A stretch of 64,000 nucleotides of DNA from Methylomicrobium lacus LW14 (GTDB lineage: Bacteria > Pseudomonadota > Gammaproteobacteria > Methylococcales > Methylomonadaceae): NCBI RefSeq assembly GCF_000527095.1, contig NZ_AZUN01000001.1:4043501-4107500 (forward strand), written 5' to 3'. Positions 22,799-32,404 of this stretch are shown one piece after another. Each line of letters starts with the position of its first letter. Position 1 is the stretch's first letter. Position numbers and translations under genes: made by a program. The notes beneath the pieces are model-generated. The model was not told the origin of the DNA. It ran no database searches and saw only the letters and a list, made by a program, of their open reading frames with translations.

Positions 22799-25549
22799 CT
22801 ACGATTGTTCGGAAAACTCATGTTCGAGCAGTTTCGCATGCGCCGCCGCCAACCTTGCGATCGGGATGCGCGGGGCGGAGCAGGACACATAATCCAGCTT
22901 GATATGGTGGCAAAAGCGGATCGATTGCGGATGCCCGCCCTGTTCGCCGCAGATGCCGATCTTGATGCCGGGCCGGGTGCGGCGGCCGAATTCGGCGGTC
23001 ATCTTCATCAACTGGCCGACGCCTTTCACGTCGAGCACCTCGAAGGGGTTATCCTCGAGTAGGCCGACTTCGTTGTACAGCGGCAAGAACTTGTTTTCCG
23101 CGTCCTCGCGGGAGAACGAGAAAGTCGCCTGGGTCAGATCATTCGTGCCGAACGAAAAGAATTCGGCCACTTCGGCCAGCTGGCCGGCGCGCGTGCAGGC
23201 GCGTACGGTCTCGATCATCGTGCCGAATTTGAAATTCAATACCAGGCCGTAGCGGCTTTCGGTTTCCTGCCGGACTTCGGCGACATATTTGTTCACCCGC
23301 TTCAGTTCCTCGACCGTAATCACCTGCGGCACCATGATCTCGGGCGCGATGGCGAGGCCCTGTTGGGCGCAGATCGCCGCCGCTTCCAGCACCGAGCGAA
23401 TCTGCATCTTGTAGATTTCCGGATACGACATGCCGAGGCGGACGCCGCGATGGCCGAGCATCGGGTTTACTTCCGAGAGGTCGCGGACCTTTTTCAGCAT
23501 CAGCTGTTTTTTCGCGATCGCCTTGCCGATTACGTCCTCGCTGAGCAGGTTGAACGGCGCCGGCAGCACGTCGTGCCCGGACAAGGTTTCGAGGGTCACG
23601 CGCTGGCCCTTGATCATGGTCTCGTATTTGTTCAAGGCCTGAATTTCGTCCTCCAGTTGATGTTCGCTGGGCAGAAATTCATGCATCGGCGGATCGAGCA
23701 GGCGCACGGTGACCGGATGCGGGGCCATCGCGGTGAACAATTGCACAAAGTCCTCGCGCTGGATCGGCAGCAGTTTCTCGAGCGCGGCGGCGCGGCTGTC
23801 CGGGTCTTCGGCCAGAATCATGTCGACGACCAGCGGCAGGCGCTCCTTCGCGTTGAACATCCTTTCGGTGCGGCACAGCCCGATGCCGGTCGCGCCGTAA
23901 GCGAGCGCCTTCTTCGCGCCTTCGGGCGTGTCCACGTTCGCGTACACCTTCAGCTCCGCGTAGCTGTCGGCCCAGGACAACAAGGTCTGCAATTCGGACG
24001 ATACGGTCGGCGCGACGGTCGGTATTTCGCCGAGATAGATCAGGCCGCTGCCGCCATCGATGGTCAGGATGTCGCCTTCGCGGATCAGCACGTCGCCGAC
24101 CAGCGCGCGCCGCGACCGCACGTCGACCTTGATGTCCTCGGCGCCGGCAACGCAGGCCTTGCCCATGCCGCGCGCGACCACCGCCGCATGCGAGGTCTTG
24201 CCGCCGCGGCTGGTCAAAATGCCCTGCGCGGCGAAGAAACCGTGGATGTCTTCCGGCTTGGTTTCTTCGCGCAGCAGGATGATTTTTTCACCGGCCTTGC
24301 CCATCATTGCGGCGGTGTCGGCATCGAAGACGCATTTGCCGCAGGCGGCTCCGGGCGATGCGGGCAGACCTTGCGCGAGCGGCGGTATCTTGTTGTGCGG
24401 GTCGAGCTGAGGATGCAGCAACTGCTCGAGTAATTCGGGGTTGATCCGCAGCAGCGCGCGCTCCTTGCTGATCAGGCCTTCCTTGACCATTTCGACCGAG
24501 GTTCTGACCATCGCGGCCGCGTTCATCTTGCCGCTCCGCGTTTGCAGGCAGTACAGCACGCCGCGCTCGATCGTGTATTCGAAATCCTGCACCTCGCGGT
24601 AATGCTGTTCGAGCTTGTCGCGCAGTTCGGTCAGCTGGCGGTACAGGTCCGGCATCTCCCGGGTCAGCTCCTGCACCGGCTTCGGAGTGCGGATGCCGGC
24701 AACCACATCCTCGCCCTGTGCATTGACCAGATATTCGCCGTACATTTCGTTCGCGCCGGTGCCGGGATTGCGGGTAAAGCCGACGCCGGTCGCGCAGTCG
24801 TTGCCCATGTTGCCGAACACCATCGTGACGATGTTCGCGGCGGTGCCGTTGGCCATCTTCTCGGTGATCCGAAATTCGCGCCGGTAATCGACCGCGCGCC
24901 GCCCCATCCAGGATTCGAAAACGGCCTTGATCGCAAGTTCGAGCTGCTCGTACACGTCCTCCGGAAACGGCCGGCCGGTTTCTTCCTTGACCACTTGCAG
25001 GAACAGGTCGCTGATTTCCTTCAGATGGTCGGCATCCAGCGCGACATCGGCCTTGATGCCGGCCTGTTTCTTGACGTTGTCGAAATGCAGATCGAATTTT
25101 TCGTCGGCAATGCCGAGCGCGACCTTGCCGAACAACTGGATGAAGCGGCGGTAGGCATCGTAGCCGAAGCGCGGATCGCCTGTTTCTTCGATCAAGCCTT
25201 GCAGCGTCTCCCGGTTCAGGCCGAGATTCAGGATCGTGTCCATCATGCCCGGCATCGAGATCGCCGACCCCGAGCGCACCGATACCAGCAGCGGCAGGCT
25301 GTTGCCGCCGAAGCGCTTGCCGGTCGTCTGCTCGATGGCTTCGATATGGCGTTTGACGCCTTCCATCAGGCCGTCGGGCAGGCGGCGGTCGCGAAGGTAA
25401 TCGAGGCAGGCGGCAGTCGAGATCACAAAACCCGGCGGCACGTTCAGCCCGATTTGGGTCATCTCGCACAGATTCGCGCCCTTGCCGCCGAGCAGCGCCT
25501 TGTTTTTACCGTCTCCGTTCTGGAAAGAAAAGATATATTGCGTTGCCAT
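22799..25549 (-). CDS. ppdK: pyruvate, phosphate dikinase
   Basis: PPDK interconverts pyruvate, ATP and phosphate with PEP, AMP and diphosphate. The 916-residue protein opens with the nucleotide-binding domain (FSFQNGDGKNKALLGGKGAN, SVRSGSAISMPGMMDTILNL). The phosphohistidine swivel domain has TSRGGKTSHAAVVARGMGK, and the C-terminal PEP/pyruvate barrel has GIGLCRTERMF and FSFGTNDLTQATF. The CGEQGGHP cysteine near the C terminus matches the catalytic acid. In type I methanotrophs PPDK is used in central metabolism. It is preceded 81 bases upstream by a Nudix gene on the same strand. Confidence 0.96.
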   Translation of the reverse strand: MATQYIFSFQNGDGKNKALLGGKGANLCEMTQIGLNVPPGFVISTAACLDYLRDRRLPDGLMEGVKRHIEAIEQTTGKRFGGNSLPLLVSVRSGSAISMPGMMDTILNLGLNRETLQGLIEETGDPRFGYDAYRRFIQLFGKVALGIADEKFDLHFDNVKKQAGIKADVALDADHLKEISDLFLQVVKEETGRPFPEDVYEQLELAIKAVFESWMGRRAVDYRREFRITEKMANGTAANIVTMVFGNMGNDCATGVGFTRNPGTGANEMYGEYLVNAQGEDVVAGIRTPKPVQELTREMPDLYRQLTELRDKLEQHYREVQDFEYTIERGVLYCLQTRSGKMNAAAMVRTSVEMVKEGLISKERALLRINPELLEQLLHPQLDPHNKIPPLAQGLPASPGAACGKCVFDADTAAMMGKAGEKIILLREETKPEDIHGFFAAQGILTSRGGKTSHAAVVARGMGKACVAGAEDIKVDVRSRRALVGDVLIREGDILTIDGGSGLIYLGEIPTVAPTVSSELQTLLSWADSYAELKVYANVDTPEGAKKALAYGATGIGLCRTERMFNAKERLPLVVDMILAEDPDSRAAALEKLLPIQREDFVQLFTAMAPHPVTVRLLDPPMHEFLPSEHQLEDEIQALNKYETMIKGQRVTLETLSGHDVLPAPFNLLSEDVIGKAIAKKQLMLKKVRDLSEVNPMLGHRGVRLGMSYPEIYKMQIRSVLEAAAICAQQGLAIAPEIMVPQVITVEELKRVNKYVAEVRQETESRYGLVLNFKFGTMIETVRACTRAGQLAEVAEFFSFGTNDLTQATFSFSREDAENKFLPLYNEVGLLEDNPFEVLDVKGVGQLMKMTAEFGRRTRPGIKIGICGEQGGHPQSIRFCHHIKLDYVSCSAPRIPIARLAAAHAKLLEHEFSEQS

Positions 25550-25630
25550 GTGGCGGGTCTCCCTTGGGTCGTTTCGATGCGGATAGGATGCGCCGGTATC
25601 TTAGGGGCAGCGGTGTGCCGCCTTGGCTCG

Positions 25631-26068
25631 CTACTGGCGCAACGGTGTGACCTTGCCGGTCGCCAAATAATTCCGGTAATCGGCCAGCACCTCGGCATGA
25701 TCGAAGGCCAGTAATTCGGGTAGAGTCGCAAACGTGAAAATCGCGCAGTTCTTCGCATCGTCGGCGGCCTTCGGCATGCCGTGCGCCTCGGCCACATAAC
25801 AGGCGGTGACCGTATGGCCGCGGGCATCGCGTTTCGGGTCCGAATAGATGCCGAGCAAGGCGGTCAGGCGCACATCGAGCCCGACCTCTTCCTTCGCTTC
25901 GCGGATCGCGGCATGCTCGACCGTTTCGCCGACATCGACGAAGCCGCCCGGTATCGCCCAGCCGTAAGGCGGAAACGCGCGTTCGATCAAGACGAAGGGC
26001 CGTTCGGGAAGATCGATCAATTCGATGAGGATGTCGGCGGCAATCAGGGGAGTGACGGGTTTGGCCAT
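25631..26068 (-). CDS. Nudix hydrolase
   Basis: The 145-residue protein carries a complete Nudix box, GGFVDVGETVEHAAIREAKE continuing EVGL, around residues 40-65, with the preceding RAFPPYGWAIPGG typical of ADP-ribose or NADH pyrophosphatase-like members. The substrate is not decidable from sequence. It lies between selD and ppdK on the same strand with gaps of 127 and 81 bases, so co-transcription with ppdK is possible. Confidence 0.85.
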   Translation of the reverse strand: MAKPVTPLIAADILIELIDLPERPFVLIERAFPPYGWAIPGGFVDVGETVEHAAIREAKEEVGLDVRLTALLGIYSDPKRDARGHTVTACYVAEAHGMPKAADDAKNCAIFTFATLPELLAFDHAEVLADYRNYLATGKVTPLRQ

Positions 26069-26195
26069 GGCTTACTGAGAAAAGTAGCTGAAGGAAGTCA
26101 GATTGTAACCCGGTGTGTCCGGTTTCGGTCAAGACAGAGGTTGAAACGTCGTCGGATGATCCGCGGCCCGGCTTATTGCGTTTGCCTAGGTTCCG

Positions 26196-28457
26196 TCACA
26201 TGACGATCATTGCGTTCCGGTCAATCACTTCGCCTATCACGCAGGCGTTGACGACATGGCTTCGATACAGTGCTTGCAGACAGTCTTGCGTCTGTTCGAA
26301 GGGCACCGAAAACAAAAGCCCGCCGCTGGTTTGGGGATCGAACAGCGCGGGAAAATTTGCCGGGTTCAGATCGGGGCTTAAGGCCGACCGCAAGGACTGG
26401 TAATTTCTTTCGGCCAGCGAGGCCGAATAGCCCTTGGCAAATAAGTCGCGGGCGCCGTCGAACAACGGAATCGCCTGATAATCGATTTTGACGCCTATCG
26501 TGTTTTTGCCGATCATTTCAAACGCATGACCCAACAGGCCGAAACCGGTAATGTCGGTGCAGCCGGCAATGTCGAAGGGGCGGATCGCTTCCAGCGCGAG
26601 TTTGTTCGATTGCAGCATGCTGAAAAGCGCCGCATCTACCCATTTGCCGTTCGCCTGGGCCAGCATGTTGGCGGCAAAGATCACGCCGGTGCCGATCGGT
26701 TTGGTCAAAATCAGGCGGTTGCCCGCTCGGGTCAATTGTTTTCTGAGCACCTGCTGCGGTCCGACTTCGCCCTGGACGGATATTGCGATCGCAAGTTCGG
26801 CGCCTTCGCCGGTGTGGCCGCCGACGAGTGCAACGCCGCTTGAGGTCAAGCTATCCAGCACGCCGGACATCAGCTGAAAAATATCTTCCCGATGAATCCT
26901 TGCGGTGGCGGGGGCGAGCGTCAAACCGACTTGCGCGGTCTTCGCCGTGCCGCCCATCGCATAGACATCGCTGAGCGCATGCTGGGCGGCAATTTGGCCG
27001 AATACGAAGGGATCGGATAGGAAGGCGCGGAATTGGTCGAGGCTTTGCAGGCACAGGGCTTGCTCGGAAAAGCGTGTCAACGCGCAGTCTTCGCCGTCCT
27101 TGACGCCGAGCAATACCGAATCGTCCTGCGGTATCGTCAGCTGGTTCAGGCTTTGGGTCAGCGTGGAGGCGGCCAATTTGCTGCCGCAGCCGCCGCAGGT
27201 GTTGTCTTGCCAGTCTTCAGGAACCAAGGTGAACTTGGGCCGAGGCATCACCGGATTGAAATGCGCAGGTTTTAGCGCAAAGGTTCGGGCCTGAAAACGC
27301 TGCATGAAGCGCCGGTCGATGGTGTCCTTGACGCGCCATAACAGCGATGGCGGCAGCCAGTGCAGGACCGATGCGCTGTCCTGATGCGCGATCGCCTTGC
27401 GGTCGCCGACCGTAATCAGGGACAGCACCGCTTTTTTCGGACGGAAGGTTTTCATCGCGTCCTGGCGGGTGAAAAAAGCGCGGATATTGTGCTCAAGAAT
27501 CCGGCCTTGCCGAACCGCATACACGCCGGCCTTTTTCAGCGGCGAAGGCGCAAAATGAATGCAGTCGCCGGCGGCAAAGAGGGCGTCTTGATGCTCGACG
27601 AGCAGTTTTTCGCTGACTTTTACAAAGCCGTCCGGGTCGACCGGCAGCCCCGAGCTATTAAACCACGGCGGTGCGGCGGCCTGGGTTGCGATCAATGCCC
27701 GGTAAACCTCTTGCGTATGTAGCTGGCCTCGCTCGTCCTTCAGCCGCAGGCCGTTTTCCTGCAATCGCAGCACTTCGGTATTCGGCAAAACCCGGATGCC
27801 GGCGGCGGCGAGCGTTGTTGACAGTTGCTTCTGGGCGCGAGTGTCTTGGGCCGAAACCAGGAAGTCATGCCGGTGAATCAAGCTGACTTCGGCGTTCCAG
27901 TCATTTTGATCGATCAGCATTTTCAGGATGATCGCGATTTCGACGCCCGCGGCGCCCGCGCCGACCACGGCCAGCGGCAAAGGCGCGGCGCCTTGATAAG
28001 CCTTCAGGTCCGCGATCAGCCGGTCCCAATGCGCGATGAATTGCGAAATCGGCTTGAGCGGGATCAGCTTCGCGGCGGACGCCGGCGCCAGATTCTCGAT
28101 GCGCCTGGGGGCGATGCCGACATTGATCGAGGCGCAGTCGTAACGGATTTCGGGGCGATTTTCCAACTGGATCTTTTTTCGCTCGGGATCGATGCCGATG
28201 ATCTTGGCCTTGATAAAACGCTGGCCGAGTTCTTCGCAGAGCCGTCTGAGGTCGAAATGGCAGTCTTCATAGCCATAATAGCCCGCTAGATAGCCGGGCA
28301 GCATGCCGGAATAAGGCGAATGGGTCTGGTCGGATATCAGGGTGATTCGAAGGCCGCCGATCGGATTCATCGCCAGCATTTTCAGCACCTGGATGTTGGC
28401 ATGCCCGCCGCCGAGCAGGACCAGGTCCGAGACGGTCGGCATTGTACGGTTAATCAT
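26196..28457 (-). CDS. selD: fused FAD/NAD(P)-dependent oxidoreductase - selenide, water dikinase
   Basis: SelD makes selenophosphate from selenide and ATP. Residues 1 to about 400 are an NDH-2-like flavoprotein: VLLGGGHANIQVLKMLAM (FAD Rossmann), LPLAVVGAGAAGVEIAIILK (NAD site) and LFAAGDCIHF. The SelD half starts near residue 415 with CGGCGSKL, holding the catalytic Cys and Lys, followed by DDSVLLGVKDGEDCAL, DVYAMGGTAKTA, GGHTGEGAE and DPQTSGGLL. The Cys form needs no selenocysteine. Such fusions are known; the flavoprotein is thought to supply reduced selenium. It overlaps mnmH by eight bases. Confidence 0.94.
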   Translation of the reverse strand: MINRTMPTVSDLVLLGGGHANIQVLKMLAMNPIGGLRITLISDQTHSPYSGMLPGYLAGYYGYEDCHFDLRRLCEELGQRFIKAKIIGIDPERKKIQLENRPEIRYDCASINVGIAPRRIENLAPASAAKLIPLKPISQFIAHWDRLIADLKAYQGAAPLPLAVVGAGAAGVEIAIILKMLIDQNDWNAEVSLIHRHDFLVSAQDTRAQKQLSTTLAAAGIRVLPNTEVLRLQENGLRLKDERGQLHTQEVYRALIATQAAAPPWFNSSGLPVDPDGFVKVSEKLLVEHQDALFAAGDCIHFAPSPLKKAGVYAVRQGRILEHNIRAFFTRQDAMKTFRPKKAVLSLITVGDRKAIAHQDSASVLHWLPPSLLWRVKDTIDRRFMQRFQARTFALKPAHFNPVMPRPKFTLVPEDWQDNTCGGCGSKLAASTLTQSLNQLTIPQDDSVLLGVKDGEDCALTRFSEQALCLQSLDQFRAFLSDPFVFGQIAAQHALSDVYAMGGTAKTAQVGLTLAPATARIHREDIFQLMSGVLDSLTSSGVALVGGHTGEGAELAIAISVQGEVGPQQVLRKQLTRAGNRLILTKPIGTGVIFAANMLAQANGKWVDAALFSMLQSNKLALEAIRPFDIAGCTDITGFGLLGHAFEMIGKNTIGVKIDYQAIPLFDGARDLFAKGYSASLAERNYQSLRSALSPDLNPANFPALFDPQTSGGLLFSVPFEQTQDCLQALYRSHVVNACVIGEVIDRNAMIVM

Positions 28458-29535
28458 GGGGCTGCGTCCGTAAAAATTCCAGACAGTCCTCCCAGGAACC
28501 TTGAAACAGAGTCTTGCGTGATTTTAACGACAGCGAATAGAGATACTGCTTGTCGTAATAGGCGGTCAGCAAACGTTCGATCCAGTCCATATGCGCATCC
28601 GTGCTGTCTTCAGCCAACGCTTCGATAACGAACGCCCGCGTCAGCAGTGTCTTGATCTTGTCGCACTCCAGGCCGCCGAGCTTGTTCTTGATCCTGTCGA
28701 TATTGTAAAGAAAGCTTTGTTCCAGCGCCTCCAGGCGCATGCCTCCGGCCAAAGGCGCTTGAATGTATTCCTGATGGATCGCGAATGCGCGTTGCCTCGC
28801 CGGGATTTCGATACTGACCATCGGCGCGGTCGTCATGCGCGCATAAAAATCGTCGGGCAGATGGCAGCGGCCGATATTGGGGCTCTCATCTTCCAGCACA
28901 TAGTTCGGCGCAACCCGATAAAGCGCCTGTGCCAGGCCGTTCTCGAAGGTTGCCTGTTGCGGCTGGCTGGTGCCGAAATGCGATCCGAAGGCGCTGCCGC
29001 GATGATGGGCAAGGGCTTCGAGATCGATGAAGTTAGGGAGCCGGTGCAGTAAACGGGTTTTGCCGGAACCGGTCATACCGGAAAGAATCACAAAGGGCGC
29101 CGGATTTTCCAGCGCTTTCAGCGCTTCGTGGCGTAAACCTTTATAACCGCCCTCGACGCGAAGCACTTCCAGACCCTGTTGATAAATCCAGTCCTGCGCG
29201 ATGCGCGACCTGAGGCCGCCGCGCCAGCAAAAAAGCAAGGCCGGCGCCTCGGCGTGTGTTTTGATCGCCTCGCACCAGCGGCGAATCAGCGCGTCTTGAT
29301 AGTCCCCGCTGACCAGTTGGTGTCCCAAGACCTTCGCCGCTTCCGAACCTTCGGTCTTATAGGTCAACCCGACGTCATGACGATGGGCATCCGAAAGAAT
29401 CGGGATATTGACCGTATTCGCAAAATGCGCCTTGTGATATTCGCCTTCCGACCTGACATCGATCACGGACAGCCGATGGTTCGTGCTCAGGAGTCTGAAA
29501 GCCTCGGAGGCGGGGAGGGTGGGGTGGTTGTTCAT
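28450..29535 (-). CDS. mnmH: tRNA 2-selenouridine synthase
   Basis: MnmH (SelU) replaces sulfur by selenium at wobble 2-thiouridine in tRNA Lys, Glu and Gln, using selenophosphate and geranylation chemistry. The 361-residue protein has a rhodanese domain with catalytic Cys in LLFCWRGGLRS (about residue 97) and a P-loop GMTGSGKT (about 153). Conserved LEALAHHRGSAFG and LEDESPNIGR follow. It is the first gene of the reverse-strand mnmH-selD pair, so selenium here is used at least for tRNA; no selA, selB or selC is in the window. Confidence 0.95.
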   Translation of the reverse strand: MNNHPTLPASEAFRLLSTNHRLSVIDVRSEGEYHKAHFANTVNIPILSDAHRHDVGLTYKTEGSEAAKVLGHQLVSGDYQDALIRRWCEAIKTHAEAPALLFCWRGGLRSRIAQDWIYQQGLEVLRVEGGYKGLRHEALKALENPAPFVILSGMTGSGKTRLLHRLPNFIDLEALAHHRGSAFGSHFGTSQPQQATFENGLAQALYRVAPNYVLEDESPNIGRCHLPDDFYARMTTAPMVSIEIPARQRAFAIHQEYIQAPLAGGMRLEALEQSFLYNIDRIKNKLGGLECDKIKTLLTRAFVIEALAEDSTDAHMDWIERLLTAYYDKQYLYSLSLKSRKTLFQGSWEDCLEFLRTQPHD

Positions 29536-29926
29536 TGCGGGTATTTGATACGGGGTTTGGCCAAAATTTGGCTTGTGTGGTCTGGGCGGAACAGAGTCGT
29601 CTCTGTTATTGCCGATGCTCTTTATAGTAACAGCAAAAAATCGCAGCGGGTCATTTTACAGAATGTCTTCGCGATTTCGGCGTCATGCTGTCGATATAGT
29701 GCATAGAACGAATTGAGTTTGATCGGTCGTGCCGGTGCGGGTTCAGCTCAATTGGCTAGAGGCTTGTATCATTACTTGAACGGGTATATGATGACGCGCC
29801 ATGCGCCCCAAGTTAGCCGCCAATCAACGCCGCCATCGATTAAATAAAGTATAAGAAATTTCGTATTAAGCTGCCGCGGACGCATGCAGTCTCCACCCAA
29901 ATTTTTAACAGAATAAAGGGGTTGTT
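29536..29926. other. 391-base divergent intergenic region
   Basis: This gap separates the divergent mnmH and DUF4331 genes. The interval holds an AAAGGGG ribosome site just before 29927 and an AT-rich block 29840-29870 that could contain a promoter. A tRNA D-arm-like string near 29748 has no matching acceptor or T arm. No gene is recognised. Confidence 0.4.
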
Positions 29927-31045
29927 ATGTTATACGCGCGCATTCTATTGCTTTCGTTGTTATCGCTGGTGTCCTCCTTGTCTATTGCTTCGGATCATGC
30001 CGATCCGATCAATCTTGATCCCAAGACACAGGAGCCGAATATTACCGGCTTATTCTTTTATCCAGAAGGCGACAACATGATCGTCGTCTTCAATGTCAGA
30101 CGTTCCCTGACCGCGGCGCCGCCCTATGATTTTGCGCCTTACGAGTATACGGTCCATTTCGACCTGCACAGCAAGCTCAAATTCGATAACGCGGAAGATA
30201 AGGCTCGCTACGGCGGCACGATCGTGAATCCCGAAACGATCGAAGCCGACGCTCAGATTACGCTCCATCTGAACGACGATGCATCGCTGAAGGACAAGAC
30301 CGTCAAAGGCCTGAAGAATCCCGAAAGCATCGTGATGTACACCGGCGTTCGCGACGATCCTTTCATCTTCCCCCGTTTCTTTAACGTGAACGTGGTCACG
30401 ATGGTGATGAAAATTCCGAAAGCCGCGTTTCCGGCCAATCAGCAGGACTGGCTGTTGTGGGGAACATCCAAGAGCGTTAAAGACGGCAAGCAGATCGATC
30501 ATGTCGGCCGCTCGAACCGGACGCAATTGGGGCGCTTCGACATTTTGAATACGGTGCATCCGAATCAGCATGTCGCCTTGATCAAGGAAAAGGCCGTATC
30601 CCGGAAGAAATTGCAGGATTTTTTCCTGGCCTGCATTCCTCCGCTGGCGCAGTTGAATCAATTGAGCGGTTTGCTGATCCGCCATTACGACATGGTGCCG
30701 GATGTGATGGTTTACACGAACCGCTTTGCACCGGGCTTTCCGAACGGCCGGCGCTTGACCGACGATGTGGCCTTGCTGACCTGTAACCAGGGCGATTGCC
30801 CGTTGCAGGAAAACGCCTTCATCGATACCAAGCAGTGGCCGCGTGCGACCGTCAACGACAAGCCGTTGTTGAGCGAGTTTCCTTATCTGGCAGAGCCTTG
30901 GCCGGCCAGACCGCAAACGCCGCCGCCATCCTGCTGGCCTTATATCCTGAAGTTCGTGGTGATTCCGGGGCTGATCCTTGTCGGACTCATCGCAGGGCTG
31001 GTGATCTGGTGCCGCAGGCGCTGCTGCAAGCATCAGCATGCCTGA
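29927..31045 (+). CDS. exported DUF4331-like protein with C-terminal membrane anchor
   Basis: The 372-residue product has a signal peptide (LLSLLSLVSSLSIASDHADP), cleaved near SDHAD. A DUF4331-type beta domain shows ITGLFFYPEGDNMIVVFN, the RFFNVNVVTMVMKIPK strand pair and the conserved FPNGRRLTDDVALL. The C terminus is unusual: a proline-rich linker, a membrane helix (VVIPGLILVGLIAGLVIW) and a short basic, cysteine-rich tail (CRRRCCKHQHA). DUF4331 function is not established. It faces a TPR/HupE operon across two hairpins. Confidence 0.75.
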   Translation: MLYARILLLSLLSLVSSLSIASDHADPINLDPKTQEPNITGLFFYPEGDNMIVVFNVRRSLTAAPPYDFAPYEYTVHFDLHSKLKFDNAEDKARYGGTIVNPETIEADAQITLHLNDDASLKDKTVKGLKNPESIVMYTGVRDDPFIFPRFFNVNVVTMVMKIPKAAFPANQQDWLLWGTSKSVKDGKQIDHVGRSNRTQLGRFDILNTVHPNQHVALIKEKAVSRKKLQDFFLACIPPLAQLNQLSGLLIRHYDMVPDVMVYTNRFAPGFPNGRRLTDDVALLTCNQGDCPLQENAFIDTKQWPRATVNDKPLLSEFPYLAEPWPARPQTPPPSCWPYILKFVVIPGLILVGLIAGLVIWCRRRCCKHQHA

Positions 31046-31085
31046 ATCGGCTAGGGTTGGCGCAAAGACGTTTGCCTAAGCTGAT

Positions 31086-31176
31086 GAAGGGCGGATTATT
31101 CAATCCGCCCTTCAGGTTTGTTCGCTCCCTTCCGGTATTAAAGCATGAGGGCGGGACTCATATCCCGTCCCCTCAT
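31086..31176. repeat. two GC-stem hairpins between convergent genes
   Basis: GAAGGGCGGATT (31086-31097) pairs with AATCCGCCCTTC (31102-31113) around ATTC, a 12-bp perfect stem. A second imperfect hairpin, ATGAGG.CGGGA...TCCCG..CCTCAT, spans 31145-31176. They resemble the hairpin pair at 52196-52258, also with an ATTC loop, and sit where transcription from both sides should end. Confidence 0.75.
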
Positions 31177-31209
31177 ACTCTATCGCTTTCGTCCATCCCT
31201 TGCCGCCCT

Positions 31210-32382
31210 CTACCGCAGTTGCCTGATTTCTGCGGCCAATTGCCGCAACTGCGGATGTTCCATTCCGCTTGCACTCAACAGATCGAGCACCGGTTTCGCG
31301 GCTTCTGCATCCTGCGCGGCCCATGCCGCTTCCAGCAAAATGCGCGCATCCTTCGGTTCGCGTTGCGCCTGCCAGTTCGCTTGGGCCAGCCGTAAGGCGT
31401 CTTCGGGTTTGTTCAATAGATGCAGCATGAAGCGCGCCTCGTCGCCCTGATGCAGGTTTTCGCCGCGCATCCGGCTGGCCGCAAAGCGGGCCTCGAGTTC
31501 TTGAGTCGCCTGGGCCAGATTACTGCTCCCGAGTTGCTGTTTGGCCTGTACGCTGCGCAAAAACAGCGCATCGATCCGGCTTTTGTCCTGCAACAGCGAC
31601 AACACTTTCTGTGGCTGGTGTTGATCGAGCAAAAAATCCGCATAGGCGCCGAAGAGATAAACATTCGGGTAATCGATGCGGATGGCTTCGGAAAAATGCT
31701 TTTCCGCTTCCAGGGGCTTGCCGAGACGGGCGGCGATGTCGGCCAGCACGGTCAGGGTCCATTGCCGCTGTTCGGCGCCGGCTTCCGCTTGATCGGCCAA
31801 CGTCTCCTGCAAAAAATCATAACTCTTTCGCGCCTGTCCCATCAGGCTGTTGACCTCTGCCAGGCAGGTGCCTGCCAGCAAGGCGTCGTCGAGTTCGATC
31901 AGCGGGGCGCAGCTTTGCAGCGCGTCGGGGTAACGGGCCTGCACGAGAAGGATTACCGCGCGGGTCAGCCAGCCTTGCGCATTGTCCGGCTGCCGTCGCA
32001 GCAGCGTATCAAGATCCTGCAAGGCGCCGTCGAAGTCGTGCCGGTGCTGTTTGATCAGCGCGCCGAGCAGCAGCACTTTCGGCGGCGGCTCCGGCGTTTT
32101 GGGCCAGGCTTTCAGCAAGCCTTCGGCATAGCCATAATAGCGCGGGTCAGCCTCGGCTTTGCCGCGCGCGATATAGCGTTCGGCCAGATCGAGCGCGAGT
32201 TCGGTCCGGCCTGGATTGGCCGCCAATTGCTGGCGCAATGCGCGCAGTTCCCGGTTTGCGGGGCCGGATACCGCCGGCAGGTGCTCGAGTACCTGGGCGT
32301 CATAATCGGGTTTATAGGGGGCCGCAAGGGCCAGATGGAGGGGCAGGATCGCGCTGATCGCGGCGACGAGTTTGCGTTTCAT
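31210..32382 (-). CDS. exported TPR-repeat protein
   Basis: The 390-residue protein starts with a signal peptide (LVAAISAILPLHLALAAPY) and is otherwise all-helical with TPR-like units (ALQDLDTLLRRQPDNAQGWL, AEKHFSEAIRIDYPNVYLFG). It is likely a periplasmic scaffold. It is the last gene of a reverse-strand set with the HupE-like protein and O-methyltransferase, 22 bases after the HupE gene. Such TPR and HupE neighbours of DUF4331 genes suggest a shared but unknown process. Confidence 0.8.
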   Translation of the reverse strand: MKRKLVAAISAILPLHLALAAPYKPDYDAQVLEHLPAVSGPANRELRALRQQLAANPGRTELALDLAERYIARGKAEADPRYYGYAEGLLKAWPKTPEPPPKVLLLGALIKQHRHDFDGALQDLDTLLRRQPDNAQGWLTRAVILLVQARYPDALQSCAPLIELDDALLAGTCLAEVNSLMGQARKSYDFLQETLADQAEAGAEQRQWTLTVLADIAARLGKPLEAEKHFSEAIRIDYPNVYLFGAYADFLLDQHQPQKVLSLLQDKSRIDALFLRSVQAKQQLGSSNLAQATQELEARFAASRMRGENLHQGDEARFMLHLLNKPEDALRLAQANWQAQREPKDARILLEAAWAAQDAEAAKPVLDLLSASGMEHPQLRQLAAEIRQLR

Positions 32383-32404
32383 TTATCGGGCATGCTCCTG
32401 CCGT

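Noticed and set aside
22799..25714. Long open frames on the strand opposite ppdK
   Set aside because: They mirror the GC-rich codon pattern of ppdK and have no recognisable domain or ribosome site.
29735..29800. tRNA-like D-arm string (TTCAGCTCAATTGGCTAGAG)
   Set aside because: No matching acceptor stem, anticodon arm or T arm could be laid out around it, so no tRNA gene is called.
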